Part shown: piece after piece, positions 53,163-61,562 of the stretch
Position numbering within the stretch: the first letter of the stretch is position 1
Layout: each line of letters opens with the position of its first letter
Source: Actinoplanes sp. N902-109
GTDB taxonomy: Bacteria; Actinomycetota; Actinomycetes; Mycobacteriales; Micromonosporaceae
Length of the DNA stretch: 64,000 nt
Assembly: GCF_000389965.1 (NCBI RefSeq)
Contig: NC_021191.1
Location: forward strand, 187,501-251,500
Reading direction: 5' to 3'
Program-made: the position numbers and the translations under genes
The notes under the pieces: model-generated
Databases searched by the model: none
What the model was told of the DNA's origin: nothing
What the model saw: the letters and a program-made list of their open reading frames with translations, nothing else

Positions 53163-53765
53163 TCATGACTCCTTGTCCATATCCCGGCGAAGACGGTCTC
53201 CACCGCGGGAAAACGGCATCAAAAGGCGGCGTCAGCTCAAAACGAGCGACGCAGTAATGACGGCTATTTTCAGTCAGCTACCAAAATCAGCGGTTGCCCT
53301 GTGCGTTCTTCGACGTGTTTCGAGCTCGCAGAGAATGAAGTCGATGCGACGAGAAGCGGTAACCAAGGATTTGAGGAAGAGGCCGAAAGTTGCACATGAT
53401 GAACAAGCGATTCCAGCGATGGCTATGAACTGCGCCTGACTCGTCAAAATGGCACGCCCAAAGCGATCTCCCCCGAAGTGAACGCTGGTGACCACTCGAA
53501 CGTAATTTGCGTGCATGCAACAGTCAAGGAAGATTACATATTGATAGGACTTATGGCTCTAAAGTTCTAAAGTGGACATACATTGTTACTTTCTGCAGTC
53601 GCCGCCGCACCGGAAAGTGATGTGAGTCATGGGGAAGACGACCTCGAGTGCGCGCGCGTCTCAGATCCACTGTGGAGAAGCCAGGCGATTCTGGTCGTCT
53701 GGAAGCGCGGTGGTGGAAACGACTGTCTGTTACATGAGTAACACCGGCGCCGGGGAAGCGAGACG
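53163..53765. other. Non-coding stretch upstream of the RHS gene
   Basis: About 600 bp without a supported gene. It is AT-richer than the surroundings around 53510-53600 (aagattacatattgatagg and nearby), which could hold the RHS promoter. Short frames here lack coding bias, and no repeats or tRNA are seen. Confidence 0.5.
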
Positions 53766-54056
53766 TCATGTCGGCTTGCTGAGGCGGTCGGTCAGTAGGG
53801 AGAAGGCAGCACCGGCTTGCAGCCCGTTGCGGGCCAGCCGGTCCTGGTACGTGTCGTGCAGACGGTGGGCGGCGCGCCGGTCGCCGGCTTCGAGGAGCAG
53901 GGTGATGAGCCGGTGGTGGGTGGCCTCGTGCATGGGGTCGATGGTGGCGGCGGCGCGCAGCAGCTCGATGGCGTGGCCGCTGGTGGTGTTGTCGGCGAGT
54001 TCGGTGTAGGCGTCCAGGGCGTGCCGGCGCAAGGTTTCGCGGTGCGCGCCACCCAC
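53766..54056 (-). pseudogene. BTAD-domain regulator, C-terminal fragment
   Basis: The frame reads HRETLRRHALDAYTELADNT, TSGHAIELLRAAATIDPMHE, THHRLITLLLEAGDRRAAHR and LHDTYQDRLARNGLQAGAAF. This is the tetratricopeptide-like bacterial transcriptional activation domain of SARP-type regulators. The DNA-binding half is missing: the 5' end abuts the truncated integrase at about 54050. It is a relic rather than a working regulator. Confidence 0.65.
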
Positions 54057-55291
54057 GGCTGCTGGGCTTACCAGCTCGAACTTCCTCTCGCCATCGGCTC
54101 CACCCGCCGCCGCCAACTACGCCGCGGCGGATTCAACCTTCGAGACCAAGCCGTCAAGGAACGCGACGACGCCAAGGAGCTGCTCGCCCTGGCAGCCGCC
54201 AGCCATGAGGCCGCCGCCCAGATTGCTACCGCCCTGCTCGCCGTGAAAACCGGGCATCCCCTACCTGACCGCGCCGTACTCGCTCGCCGCATCGGCGCCG
54301 GACTGCCGCCCATTGCCGGCACACCGCTGGGCGACTACCTGTGGCAATGGCATCGCAGCCGCAAAATCCAAGCTACGACCCTGTCCGGATACGCCGGACA
54401 CATCCGCAACTACCTGCAGCCCTACCTCGGGCACATACCCGTCGACGAACTGCGTGTGGCGCACATCCAAACCATGTTCGACGCCATCATCGACCGCAAC
54501 ACCACCCTCGAAGTCGCCCGGCAGAGCAACGACAAGGACCTCGCCGCCGCCCATCACGGCGCGCGCATCGTGAGCGCCGCGACCCTGCAACGCATCCGAG
54601 CCACCCTGCGCAAGGCCCTCAACGATGCCATCCGCACCCACCGGCTCATCGAATTCAACCCAGCGGCCCACGTCGAACTACCCTCCGGCAAACGCCCCAA
54701 AGCCAAGATCTGGACCGCTGCCGCCGTCACCCGATGGCAGCCCTCAACAACCGGCCGATCACCAAGAAGGTCAAAAGCGACGCCGGTGAGCGCACCATCA
54801 CCCTCGACCAGAACACCACAACCATCCTGAGCGGCTACCACGCCCGCCGGGCACGCTGGCAACTGGTCAGCGGGCCTGACTGGCCCGACACCGGCCTGTT
54901 CTTCGTCCAGCCCAACGGGCACGCCTACCACCCGGAAAAAGTCAGCACCCGCTTCGAGCAACTCGTCGCAGACGCCCACCTACCACCCATCCGCCTGCAT
55001 GACCTTCGGCACTGCGCCGCAACCTACCTCAAAGCATCCGGTGCCGACCTGAAAGACATCCAGGAAACTCTCGGGCACTCCTCCATCGCCATCACCAGCG
55101 ACACCTACACGTCGGTCATCCACGAACTCGAAACCGAACGCGCCAAGGCCGACGCCGCGGCCCGCCTCGTTCCCCGCACCACCCGGATCGAAGAAGAAAC
55201 CATGCATCCAGCGGCCGCCGTGCAGCAAGCGCTCGCCACCATCCACGAGCTCAAACCGGCGGGCACTACACGCCGTGACCGCAGCGCCTGA
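54051..55291 (+). pseudogene. Tyrosine recombinase (phage integrase), 5'-truncated, with central deletion
   Basis: The first frame carries an N-terminal SAM-like core-binding domain (THGCWAYQLELP, TTLSGYAGHIRNYLQPYLGH, VSAATLQRIRATLRKALNDA) to about WTAAAVTRWQ at 54735. The second, shifted frame resumes at ALNNRPITKKVKSDAGERTI and carries catalytic LHDLRHCAATYLKASGADLK, LGHSSIAITSDTYT (HxxR, His and Tyr). The segment that should hold the first catalytic Arg (the RGLRRGE-type box), roughly 70-100 residues, is absent, and no start codon is evident. It cannot encode an active integrase. It lies 184 bp from the attachment repeat inside tRNA-Lys. Confidence 0.85.
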
Positions 55292-55474
55292 CGCACATAA
55301 ATCTCCATGTGTCGCCCGTGTGTAAGGCCGTTTCGCCTCGTCGCAGCCAATAACAGCAGGTCAGCATGCCTGATAGGCAATCTTAAGGTTGCTCCACAAC
55401 TGCTCGCTACTGATCACAAAACCATGCAAGAGGGGCGGATCGGACGCACACGGAGAGATATTACCGCAGGTCAG

Positions 55475-55518
55475 GTGGGCCGCCGGGGACTCGAACCCCG
55501 AACCAAGGGATTAAAAGT
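55475..55518 (-). repeat. Right attachment site (att) within tRNA-Lys
   Basis: The 44-bp repeat partner of 27505-27548 (43 identical) runs from the anticodon loop to the 3' end of tRNA-Lys and one base beyond. The element supplies this 3' half so that the tRNA stays functional after integration. Confidence 0.88.
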
Positions 55519-55547
55519 CCCCTGCTCTGCCATTGAGCTAGCAGCCC
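55476..55547 (-). tRNA. tRNA-Lys (anticodon UUU)
   Basis: The minus strand folds as a full cloverleaf of 72 nt. The acceptor stem is ggctgc-type GGGCTGC pairing with GCGGCCC, the D-arm is TAGCTCAATGGCAGAGCA, the anticodon arm is GGGGA-CTTTTAA-TCCCT with anticodon TTT, and the T-arm is CGGGGTTCGAGTCCCCG with discriminator A. CCA is not fully encoded. It is the integration site of the 28-kb island on its left. Confidence 0.95.
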
Positions 55548-55671
55548 GCTCCGATCAGGTTACCTGACCGGTGGTATCGGCGAGGGACGGCAGGCGGCTC
55601 GATCGATCTCGGAAGTTCCGGGCCGGCGGTGAGGGCGGACCCCATGGTGTGCAACCGGCGCGGACGAGGGG

Positions 55672-55709
55672 GCCGGGCCGGCGCCGACGGGGGACGGCAC
55701 CGGCCCGGC
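55672..55709 (-). terminator. Hairpin downstream of the SDR gene
   Basis: A 10-bp inverted repeat (gccgggccgg, then ccggcccggc) with an 18-nt loop ends 20 bp beyond the SDR stop on the minus strand. It also separates the natural-product region from the tRNA. The rest of 55548-55730 shows nothing. Confidence 0.5.
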
Positions 55710-55729
55710 GTGGGCGGGCAAGGAGGAGG

Positions 55730-56416
55730 TCAGGCCATCGTGTAACCGCCGTCGACGGCGAGCACCGTGCCGGTGACGTACGTTGAGTTGATGAGGTAGG
55801 TGATTGCCTCAGCGATGTCGTCGGGCTGGCCGATACGCTTGGCCGGGAGGCTTTCGGCGGCGGCGGTGAACTGCGCTGTGCGCTGCTCCTCCGGCAGGAA
55901 CGACCACCAGGGCGTGTCGATGGCCCCCGGGGCCACCGCATTGACCCGCACCGGCGCCAGCTCCGTAGCGAGCGGCGGGACGATGCGCTCGATGGAGCCG
56001 TTGACCGCGGCGAAGGTGACCGTGCCGGCGTCCTTGCCCCGCGCGGTTGCGGCCGAGATGAGCGTGATGGAACCGGTCACCTGTGCCGTCTTGATGGCGA
56101 AGAGGTAGGCAAACAGCTTGCCCTCGAATGCGGCGCGCAAATCAGCTGGCGAGACCGTCGCCAACGGGCCGAGGCCCACGGCGCCCGGGCTGAACGCCAG
56201 CACCAGGTGCTCGATCGGGCCGAGCCGGCTGAACAAGTCGGTGACGTCGGCCTCGGAAGTGCCGTCAACCTGCTCGACCGATGCGACCTTGTCCTTGACC
56301 GCGGCCAGTTTCTCGGGATCCCGGCCGGTGACGATGACCTCGGCGCCACCGGCGGCCAGTTTCTCGGCGGTCGCCAGACCGATTCCCGACGTCCCACCCA
56401 TGATCACCACACGCAC
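55730..56416 (-). CDS. SDR-family protein lacking the YxxxK catalytic pair
   Basis: This 228-aa Rossmann protein starts with GTG at 56416, decided by an AGGAGG site six bases upstream; the open frame extends further but has no site. The nucleotide motif is GGTSGIGLATAEKL (TGxxxGxG-type), followed by VTGRDPEKL, the strand ITLISAAT and RVNAVAPGAIDTPWW. Where classical SDRs have YxxxK the sequence is FAAVNGSIE, so Tyr and Lys are missing, as in some divergent SDR groups. It may be a regulatory or atypical reductase. It is divergent from the second SDR gene across a 264-bp AT-rich region. Confidence 0.88.
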   Translation of the reverse strand: MRVVIMGGTSGIGLATAEKLAAGGAEVIVTGRDPEKLAAVKDKVASVEQVDGTSEADVTDLFSRLGPIEHLVLAFSPGAVGLGPLATVSPADLRAAFEGKLFAYLFAIKTAQVTGSITLISAATARGKDAGTVTFAAVNGSIERIVPPLATELAPVRVNAVAPGAIDTPWWSFLPEEQRTAQFTAAAESLPAKRIGQPDDIAEAITYLINSTYVTGTVLAVDGGYTMA

Positions 56417-56680
56417 GGGATTCCTCCTGCTTGATAGCGAGTACGAACAGTTCTGCCACCCTCGCACCGCTCTCCATGGATCACCAGACAGCGCTTCTAC
56501 TAGTACTTTTGATAACACCATGGGCAGTGTGTTGAATCGCCATTGACGGTATTACAAAAACTACCACTCTATGGTATCTGCAAGGAAACAAATAACGGGT
56601 AGAAATGATGACGGGTCACCGTCCAGCCTGGAGCTGACCTGAAGCCCGGGAGGAACGCGGGCGACGTCACGGGGGAATTC
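56417..56680. promoter_or_regulatory. Divergent promoter region between two SDR genes
   Basis: The 264-bp spacer is AT-richer than the flanks around 56500-56610, with blocks such as ttctactagtacttttgataac and attacaaaaactaccact-type sequence, and ttgacg at 56543. No exact -35/-10 pair with standard spacing can be claimed. The SARP regulators nearby could bind direct repeats here, but none is evident by eye. Confidence 0.35.
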
Positions 56681-57502
56681 ATGCCGGAGAACATCACTGT
56701 CCTCATCACGGGTGCCACGTCGGGCCTTGGCCGCGAGGTCGCCCGCGCGCTCGCCGGCCGTGGCGCCCATGTGGTGCTGCACGGACGCGATGCTGGGCGC
56801 GTCGAGGCCTTCGCCGATCAGCTACGGACCACTGCGGCCATGGTGTCCACCCATGTCGCCGATCTGGCGTCGCTGCGGTCGGTCGGTGCCCTCGCTGAGC
56901 AGGTCAGCACTGCCCATCCCGAGCTCAACGTGCTGATCAACAACGCTGGCGTGGGCGGTGGACCGCCGCCGCACCGGCGCCGCGAGCTCAGCGCCGACGG
57001 CTATGAGCTGCGACTCGCCGTCAACTACCTCGCACCGCTCCTGCTGACCCGGCTGTTGTTGCCGGTCTTACGCCGCAACCCGCCGGCCTCCGTGGTCAAC
57101 GTCGCATCGGTGGGGCAAGCCCCGGTCGACCTCGACGATCTGCGCATGGATCGGCGCTACGACGGGGCACAGGCCTATTTCCGCAGCAAGTTCGCCCTGG
57201 TGGCCGCCACGTTCGACCTTGCCGAGGCAGACGAGAACAAGGGTGTGCGCATCAATTGCGTTCACCCGGCCAACTACATGGACACAGCTCAGGTGCGAGA
57301 GGCCGGGATCGCACCCTGGTGCCCGCCCTCGGCGGGCGTCGATCCGGTTCTCAACCTCGCGATCGGGCCTGGTTCGACGGACACCGGCAAATACTACGAC
57401 GGCACGCATCAGGCGAAGGCGCATCGCGCCGCGTACAAGCCCGGTGCGCGCCGCGACCTGCGCCAGGTGACCGATTCGATCCTGGCACCGTTCACGGCCT
57501 GA
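56681..57502 (+). CDS. Short-chain dehydrogenase/reductase
   Basis: This 273-aa SDR resembles the retinol dehydrogenase/WWOX type. It has cofactor motif ITGATSGLGREVARAL, VVLHGRDAGRVE, NVLINNAGVG, a catalytic Ser in VVNVASVGQ and the YFRSK catalytic Tyr-Lys pair. It ends with the SDR-specific HPANYMDTAQV region. It probably reduces or oxidises a carbonyl in a biosynthetic intermediate, using NAD(P)H. ATG at 56681 is chosen because the fold starts immediately. It heads the plus-strand set of SARP and exporter genes. Confidence 0.9.
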   Translation: MPENITVLITGATSGLGREVARALAGRGAHVVLHGRDAGRVEAFADQLRTTAAMVSTHVADLASLRSVGALAEQVSTAHPELNVLINNAGVGGGPPPHRRRELSADGYELRLAVNYLAPLLLTRLLLPVLRRNPPASVVNVASVGQAPVDLDDLRMDRRYDGAQAYFRSKFALVAATFDLAEADENKGVRINCVHPANYMDTAQVREAGIAPWCPPSAGVDPVLNLAIGPGSTDTGKYYDGTHQAKAHRAAYKPGARRDLRQVTDSILAPFTA

Positions 57503-57605
57503 GGCCGGGCAGCGCAGGCGGCGCAGTCCGGCACGCCGGACCGTGCCTTCCGGGAAGTCGGCACCACCGCGTTCTGCGGACCAGCCGTACAATTCGGGGG
57601 CTTCA

Positions 57606-58403
57606 ATGCAAGTTCGCATTCTGCAAGAACTGTCAGTGTGGACCGGCCACGGCTGGGTCACTCCGCGACGGCCAAAACAGCGACAGGTCCTGGCTTTGCT
57701 GATACTGCAGGCGGGGTCAATTGTTCCGACGGCATCGCTGCAGCGTGAGATCTGGGGAGACACTCCGCCGAAAACCGCGGACGCGACGTTGCAGCTCTAC
57801 ATCACCCAGGTGCGCCGTTTCCTCGCCGGTGTCATCGGCGCCACGACCCGCGAGGTCATGGATCAGGTGCTGATCACCCGGCACGGCGGATACCTGCTGC
57901 AGGCGCCCGAATCGAGTGACCTGGACCGGTTCTCAGCGGTGATGGAGTCGGGGCGCAATGCCGCCCGCGCCGGGCGGAACGATCAGGCGGCACGGCTGTA
58001 CGCGGAGGCGCTGGGTCTCTGGGACGGCAGCACCCCGCTGGCCGGGGTCCCGCACGGCCCGCTGATCGCAGCACGGATCCGGCTGCTGCAGCAGGACTGG
58101 CTCGCGGTCGCTGGGGACTACTTCGAGATGGAGCTCGCGCGCGGTCGCTACCGCAACGTTCTCGGTCCGCTGATGGCATGCGCGGGCCAGCATCCGCTGC
58201 ACGAGAACCTGCATCGGCAGCTCATCCGTGCCTTGATCCATAGCGGCCAGCCCGCAGAGGCGATGGCGGTCTTCTCGCGCCTGCGGGCCCGCCTCAGCCA
58301 GGAGCTCGGCATCGACCCGGCGCCGGAGACCGTGCAGCTGAGGCGCCGGATCGGCACGTCGTCGGGCGGCACGATGATGCGGGCGTTGCGGGAGACCGCA
58401 TGA
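57606..58403 (+). CDS. SARP-family transcriptional activator
   Basis: This 265-aa protein has an OmpR-type winged helix at residues 1-95 (TPRRPKQRQVLALLILQAGS, LQREIWGDTPPKTADATLQL, YITQVRRFL) and a BTAD domain at residues 100-250 (AARLYAEALGLWDG, MACAGQHPLHENLHRQLIRA, GQPAEAMAVFSRLRARLSQE, LGIDPAPETVQL). SARPs switch on antibiotic biosynthetic clusters in actinomycetes, so this gene points to a local natural-product cluster. ATG at 57606 sits upstream of the MFS gene, whose start overlaps its stop (ATGA), so the exporter is co-expressed with the activator. Confidence 0.93.
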   Translation: MQVRILQELSVWTGHGWVTPRRPKQRQVLALLILQAGSIVPTASLQREIWGDTPPKTADATLQLYITQVRRFLAGVIGATTREVMDQVLITRHGGYLLQAPESSDLDRFSAVMESGRNAARAGRNDQAARLYAEALGLWDGSTPLAGVPHGPLIAARIRLLQQDWLAVAGDYFEMELARGRYRNVLGPLMACAGQHPLHENLHRQLIRALIHSGQPAEAMAVFSRLRARLSQELGIDPAPETVQLRRRIGTSSGGTMMRALRETA

Positions 58404-59632
58404 CCGCCACCACTGTGATCGGCCGGCGCAACGCTGTCACTTGGCTCTTCGCCACCGTCGCCGGCCTGAGCGTGGCGAACATGTACTACATCATCGTGCT
58501 GCTGCCCGACATCGCCGCCGACCGCCACGAGCCGGTCGGCTCGTTCGCCGGTCTGCTGTCGGTGACCCAGCTCGGTTACGCCGTCGGACTGCTGCTGATC
58601 GTGCCGCTCGGTGATGTCATCGACCGGCGGGCTCTGTGCATCGCGTTACTCGCTTGTGCCACCGCCGTCCTTGCGGCCGTTCCCATCGTTCGGGGTCCGC
58701 TCGCGCCGGTGATGTTCTTCCTGCTGGGCCTCTCCAGCGTCACCGCGATGGTCATCGTGCCGTGGGGTGCTGACCTGGCTGACCCCACCGAGCGTGGGCG
58801 CGTCGTCGGCCGGATCATGACTGGCCTCATCCTCGGCACCCTGCTGTGCCGTACCTACGCCGGTTTTCTAGCCGATCTGGTCTCGTGGCAGGTGGTGTAC
58901 TGGGTGGCGGCTGTCGCATCCGCTAGCTGTGCCCTCATACTGCGGATGGTGCGTCCTCCGGTTGTCGCCGGCGGGCCCGCTCACTCGTACACCGGGTTGC
59001 TCGCGTCGCTGCCGGTCCTGCTGATCCGGGTGCCTCAGCTGTGGCAACGATGCCTGTACGGCGTGCTCGGCTTCGGCGGTTTCAGTCTGTTCTGGTCGGT
59101 GTTGCCGCTGCACCTGGCCCAGCCACCGTTCCGCTTCGGTTCGGTGGGCCTCGGCCTGTTCGGGGTATTGGGCACGGCCGGTGTGGCGGGCGCCTCGATC
59201 GCCGGCAGGCTGGCCGACCGCGGTCGGCAGACAGTGGTGACGGTGGCCGCATTCGCGCTCGCCGCGGTGAGCTTCATCGCGCTTGCCGCCGCCCCGCAAG
59301 CTCTGCTCGTGCTGGTGGCCGCCACCGTGACACTCGACCTCGGGGTGCAGGCTGCACACATCACCAACCAGACGGTCATCTATGCGGCGGGGACTGCCGC
59401 GCGCAGCCGGATCACCACCATTTACATGGTCACCTATTTCGCCGGCGGCGCCCTGGGCTCCGCGGCCGGCGCCATCCTTTGGCGAACGGAGGGCTGGGGC
59501 GCTGCCATGGTTGTCGGCGCCGCGCTCACTGCCGCCGCCGGCGTGATTGCCGTCATGTTGAGGGTATTTCGGGCCCGGAACGGGTCACAACGCGAGGTCA
59601 CCGCGCGCACCGGCCCGCCGGGACAGTCATAA
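58400..59632 (+). CDS. MFS transporter, probable drug exporter
   Basis: This 410-aa protein has 12 hydrophobic segments, the MFS A-loop motif between TM2 and TM3 (VPLGDVIDRRALCIAL), and a repeat of it in the second half (IAGRLADRGRQTVVTVAAFA). The first half resembles the DHA1 type. It likely exports the product of the adjacent cluster or gives self-resistance (inference). Translation is coupled to the SARP gene by a 4-bp overlap. The nearest downstream gene is a second regulator, 94 bp away. Confidence 0.92.
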   Translation: MTATTVIGRRNAVTWLFATVAGLSVANMYYIIVLLPDIAADRHEPVGSFAGLLSVTQLGYAVGLLLIVPLGDVIDRRALCIALLACATAVLAAVPIVRGPLAPVMFFLLGLSSVTAMVIVPWGADLADPTERGRVVGRIMTGLILGTLLCRTYAGFLADLVSWQVVYWVAAVASASCALILRMVRPPVVAGGPAHSYTGLLASLPVLLIRVPQLWQRCLYGVLGFGGFSLFWSVLPLHLAQPPFRFGSVGLGLFGVLGTAGVAGASIAGRLADRGRQTVVTVAAFALAAVSFIALAAAPQALLVLVAATVTLDLGVQAAHITNQTVIYAAGTAARSRITTIYMVTYFAGGALGSAAGAILWRTEGWGAAMVVGAALTAAAGVIAVMLRVFRARNGSQREVTARTGPPGQS

Positions 59633-59726
59633 CGAAACGCTACGCGGTGTCCATCGTCGTCCAGCTGGACCACGGTGCCCGGGCGCTGCGCCAGGCTCCG
59701 TACCCGGACCTATCGGAAGGATCGGG

Positions 59727-60449
59727 ATGGAAAATCCGCCCAAGGATCGACTCGGCCTCGCGACCAGTCGTTCGCATACGGTCGCCGTCCTCGACGGCTT
59801 CCGGGTCGGCACCCTGTACCCCCATCCATCGTCTCACAGTGTCTGGCGAGTCTTGGTCTACCTAGCCGTGCACGGCCCTGCAAGCCGGCACCGCGTCGCG
59901 GGCACTCTATGGCCAGACGCTACCCAGGAACGCGCGCTGGGCAACCTGCGGAGCGCGGTGTGGCGAATCCAGCACACGGTTCCCGGCATCACAGAGGCGC
60001 ACCGCGGCTCGTTGCGGCTCGCACCGACGGTCTCCACCGACGTGGAACTGCTCGTCGCAGAGGGAACAGCGGTACTCGCCGACCCTACCTACGTACCGGA
60101 GGACATCTCGCCGCTGACGGGACCGGGCGAGCTCACGCCCGACTGGAACGACGACTGGATCCTCACAGAGCGCGAACGACTGCGGCTGCTACGCCTCAGC
60201 GCGCTCGACGCGGTGGCCGATCGGCTGCTCGACGCGGGGCGTGCCCAACTCGCGCTGCACGTCAGTCTCGCCGCCGTCCGCACTGATCCGTTGCGCGAGA
60301 GTTCTTGCCGGCAGGTCATCCGGGCACATCTCATGATGGGCAACCCGGCGCAGGCAATCGAGCAGTACGGACGCTACGCCTCGCTGTTGCACGACGAGCT
60401 GGGAGTGGAGCCCGAGCGGTCGACCCGCGACCTGCTGGTGTCCCGTTAG
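59727..60449 (+). CDS. BTAD-type regulator, small SARP-like
   Basis: This 240-aa protein has an N-terminal winged-helix-like part (SVWRVLVYLAVHGPASRHRV, LWPDATQERALGNLRSAVWR) and a BTAD tail (RAQLALHVSLAAVRTDPLRE, SCRQVIRAHLMMGNPAQAIE, QYGRYASLLHDELGVEPERS). It is the second activator of this type in the region, with little similarity to the first beyond the family. It is convergent with the thioesterase gene across 19 bp. A pathway-specific regulator is the best reading. Confidence 0.88.
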   Translation: MENPPKDRLGLATSRSHTVAVLDGFRVGTLYPHPSSHSVWRVLVYLAVHGPASRHRVAGTLWPDATQERALGNLRSAVWRIQHTVPGITEAHRGSLRLAPTVSTDVELLVAEGTAVLADPTYVPEDISPLTGPGELTPDWNDDWILTERERLRLLRLSALDAVADRLLDAGRAQLALHVSLAAVRTDPLRESSCRQVIRAHLMMGNPAQAIEQYGRYASLLHDELGVEPERSTRDLLVSR

Positions 60450-60468
60450 CGCCCGGCCCGGGCCGTCC

Positions 60469-61233
60469 TCAGCCCGGCAGCGTGGCGCAGCTGTCGCGCA
60501 GCACAGCCCGCACCAGAGAACTGTGGCGGGCCTCGAGGAAAGCCAGATGGCCGCCGGGCAGCATGAGCACTCGACAGGGTCCGGTGGTGTGCCGGGGCCA
60601 GCCGATCATGCTGTGCGCCGGAACCAGGCCGTCGTCGAGGCCGGCGAGCACCGTGAGCGGTGTGTTGAGGCGTACCTCGGCGAAGCCCTCCTCGGCCTCG
60701 GCGCCGAGTCTCAGGTCGGCCGCGAGCCGGTCCACGATGGAACGTCGCAGCCCTGCATCGGCGAGCACCGCAGCCGGTAGGCCCCCGGCCAGGTCGATCA
60801 CGCGCAGTAGATCTTCGTCTGAGGTCACGTGCAGCGGCCACCGGCGTAACGCGCCCGGCGACTGTCCGGCTACTACGACGCCACACACCCGGGCGGGGGT
60901 GAGGTGTTCCGCGACACGTACGGCCAGCAAAGCGCCGACGCTGCAACCGAGAGCCACCGTTGGCAGCGGCGGCAGAGCCGCCAGTGTCTCCTCGGTGTCC
61001 GACAGCACAGCGGTAAGCGTTGCCCGAGGTGTCGACACCTCGGGACTGTCACGTCCTGGAAGGGTCAGCACCAGCGCTTCCACGGTGGCGGGCAACAGCT
61101 CCACCATGCCGGTTACGCCCTGTGGACCGACGCCGGCGGGCGGGAAGATCAATACCCGGCACCGGGCGCGCGGAGGCTGCCGCGCCACGACCCATCGGCC
61201 GTTCCGTGTGCCGGCAGCCGCCTCGTCCTTCAC
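60469..61233 (-). CDS. Type II thioesterase, alpha/beta hydrolase
   Basis: This 254-aa protein starts with GTG at 61233, overlapping the cupin stop by GTGA. Thioesterase features are RVLIFPPAGVG near the start, the nucleophile motif ALGCSVGALLA, an Asp in VLAGLDDGLVP and the catalytic His in LPGGHLAFLE. Type II thioesterases remove wrong acyl groups from carrier proteins of polyketide or nonribosomal synthetases, supporting such a cluster beside this window. Lid region residues (AGGLPAAVLADAGLR) match the LgrA/RifR type by eye. Confidence 0.88.
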   Translation of the reverse strand: MKDEAAAGTRNGRWVVARQPPRARCRVLIFPPAGVGPQGVTGMVELLPATVEALVLTLPGRDSPEVSTPRATLTAVLSDTEETLAALPPLPTVALGCSVGALLAVRVAEHLTPARVCGVVVAGQSPGALRRWPLHVTSDEDLLRVIDLAGGLPAAVLADAGLRRSIVDRLAADLRLGAEAEEGFAEVRLNTPLTVLAGLDDGLVPAHSMIGWPRHTTGPCRVLMLPGGHLAFLEARHSSLVRAVLRDSCATLPG

Positions 61234-61562
61234 GGCGCCACCGGGTGACGCAGTTCGATGGCGATCATCATGAGGGTGCGGTCCGAGGTGTTCACCACGT
61301 AGTGCGAGTGCGGCAAGGTGTTGTTGTATCGCACACTGCCGGTGACGATCTCCCCTCGACTGATGACCTCGCCCGTCGGGGCGTGCGACTCCGCTTCCGC
61401 GCCGCTGAGCACAACGGTGACCCACGGGTGCCGGTGAGTGTGCGCTGGGCGTGACTCACCGGGCGGCACGACCTCCAGCCAGCATTTCACCGATGGTTCG
61501 TCGATCAGCAGGGGCACGCCGAGTTCGACCCACGGCCCGACGGGAATGCTCTCACCGGCCAT
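61230..61562 (-). CDS. Small cupin protein
   Basis: This 110-aa single-domain cupin has metal-ligand-like residues HTHRHPW and a second strand set with GSVRYNNTLPHSHYV, where His residues could bind a metal. Cupins of this size may be isomerases, cyclases or dioxygenase-like proteins in polyketide tailoring. ATG at 61562 lies within the 3' end of the upstream phosphotriesterase-like gene (11-bp overlap), and its stop overlaps the thioesterase start, so all three are coupled. The reaction is not inferable. Confidence 0.85.
   Translation of the reverse strand: MAGESIPVGPWVELGVPLLIDEPSVKCWLEVVPPGESRPAHTHRHPWVTVVLSGAEAESHAPTGEVISRGEIVTGSVRYNNTLPHSHYVVNTSDRTLMMIAIELRHPVAP

Larger units (their letters stand above)
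27505..55518. mobile_element. tRNA-Lys-integrated genomic island, about 28 kb, apparently immobile
   Basis: The island is delimited by 44-bp direct repeats derived from the tRNA-Lys(UUU) gene, with a tyrosine integrase gene directly next to the intact tRNA, the classical layout. The content is accessory: transposase elements, restriction/defence genes, an RHS protein and several decayed genes. Codon use is visibly less GC-biased at third positions than in the flanks, especially in the helicase. No relaxase, replication initiator or conjugation gene is seen, and the integrase is deleted internally, so it is probably stranded. Confidence 0.82.

Noticed and set aside
53629..54009. A 126-codon plus ORF next to the integrase
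   Set aside because: Antisense of the BTAD fragment; Ser/Arg-rich with no domain.
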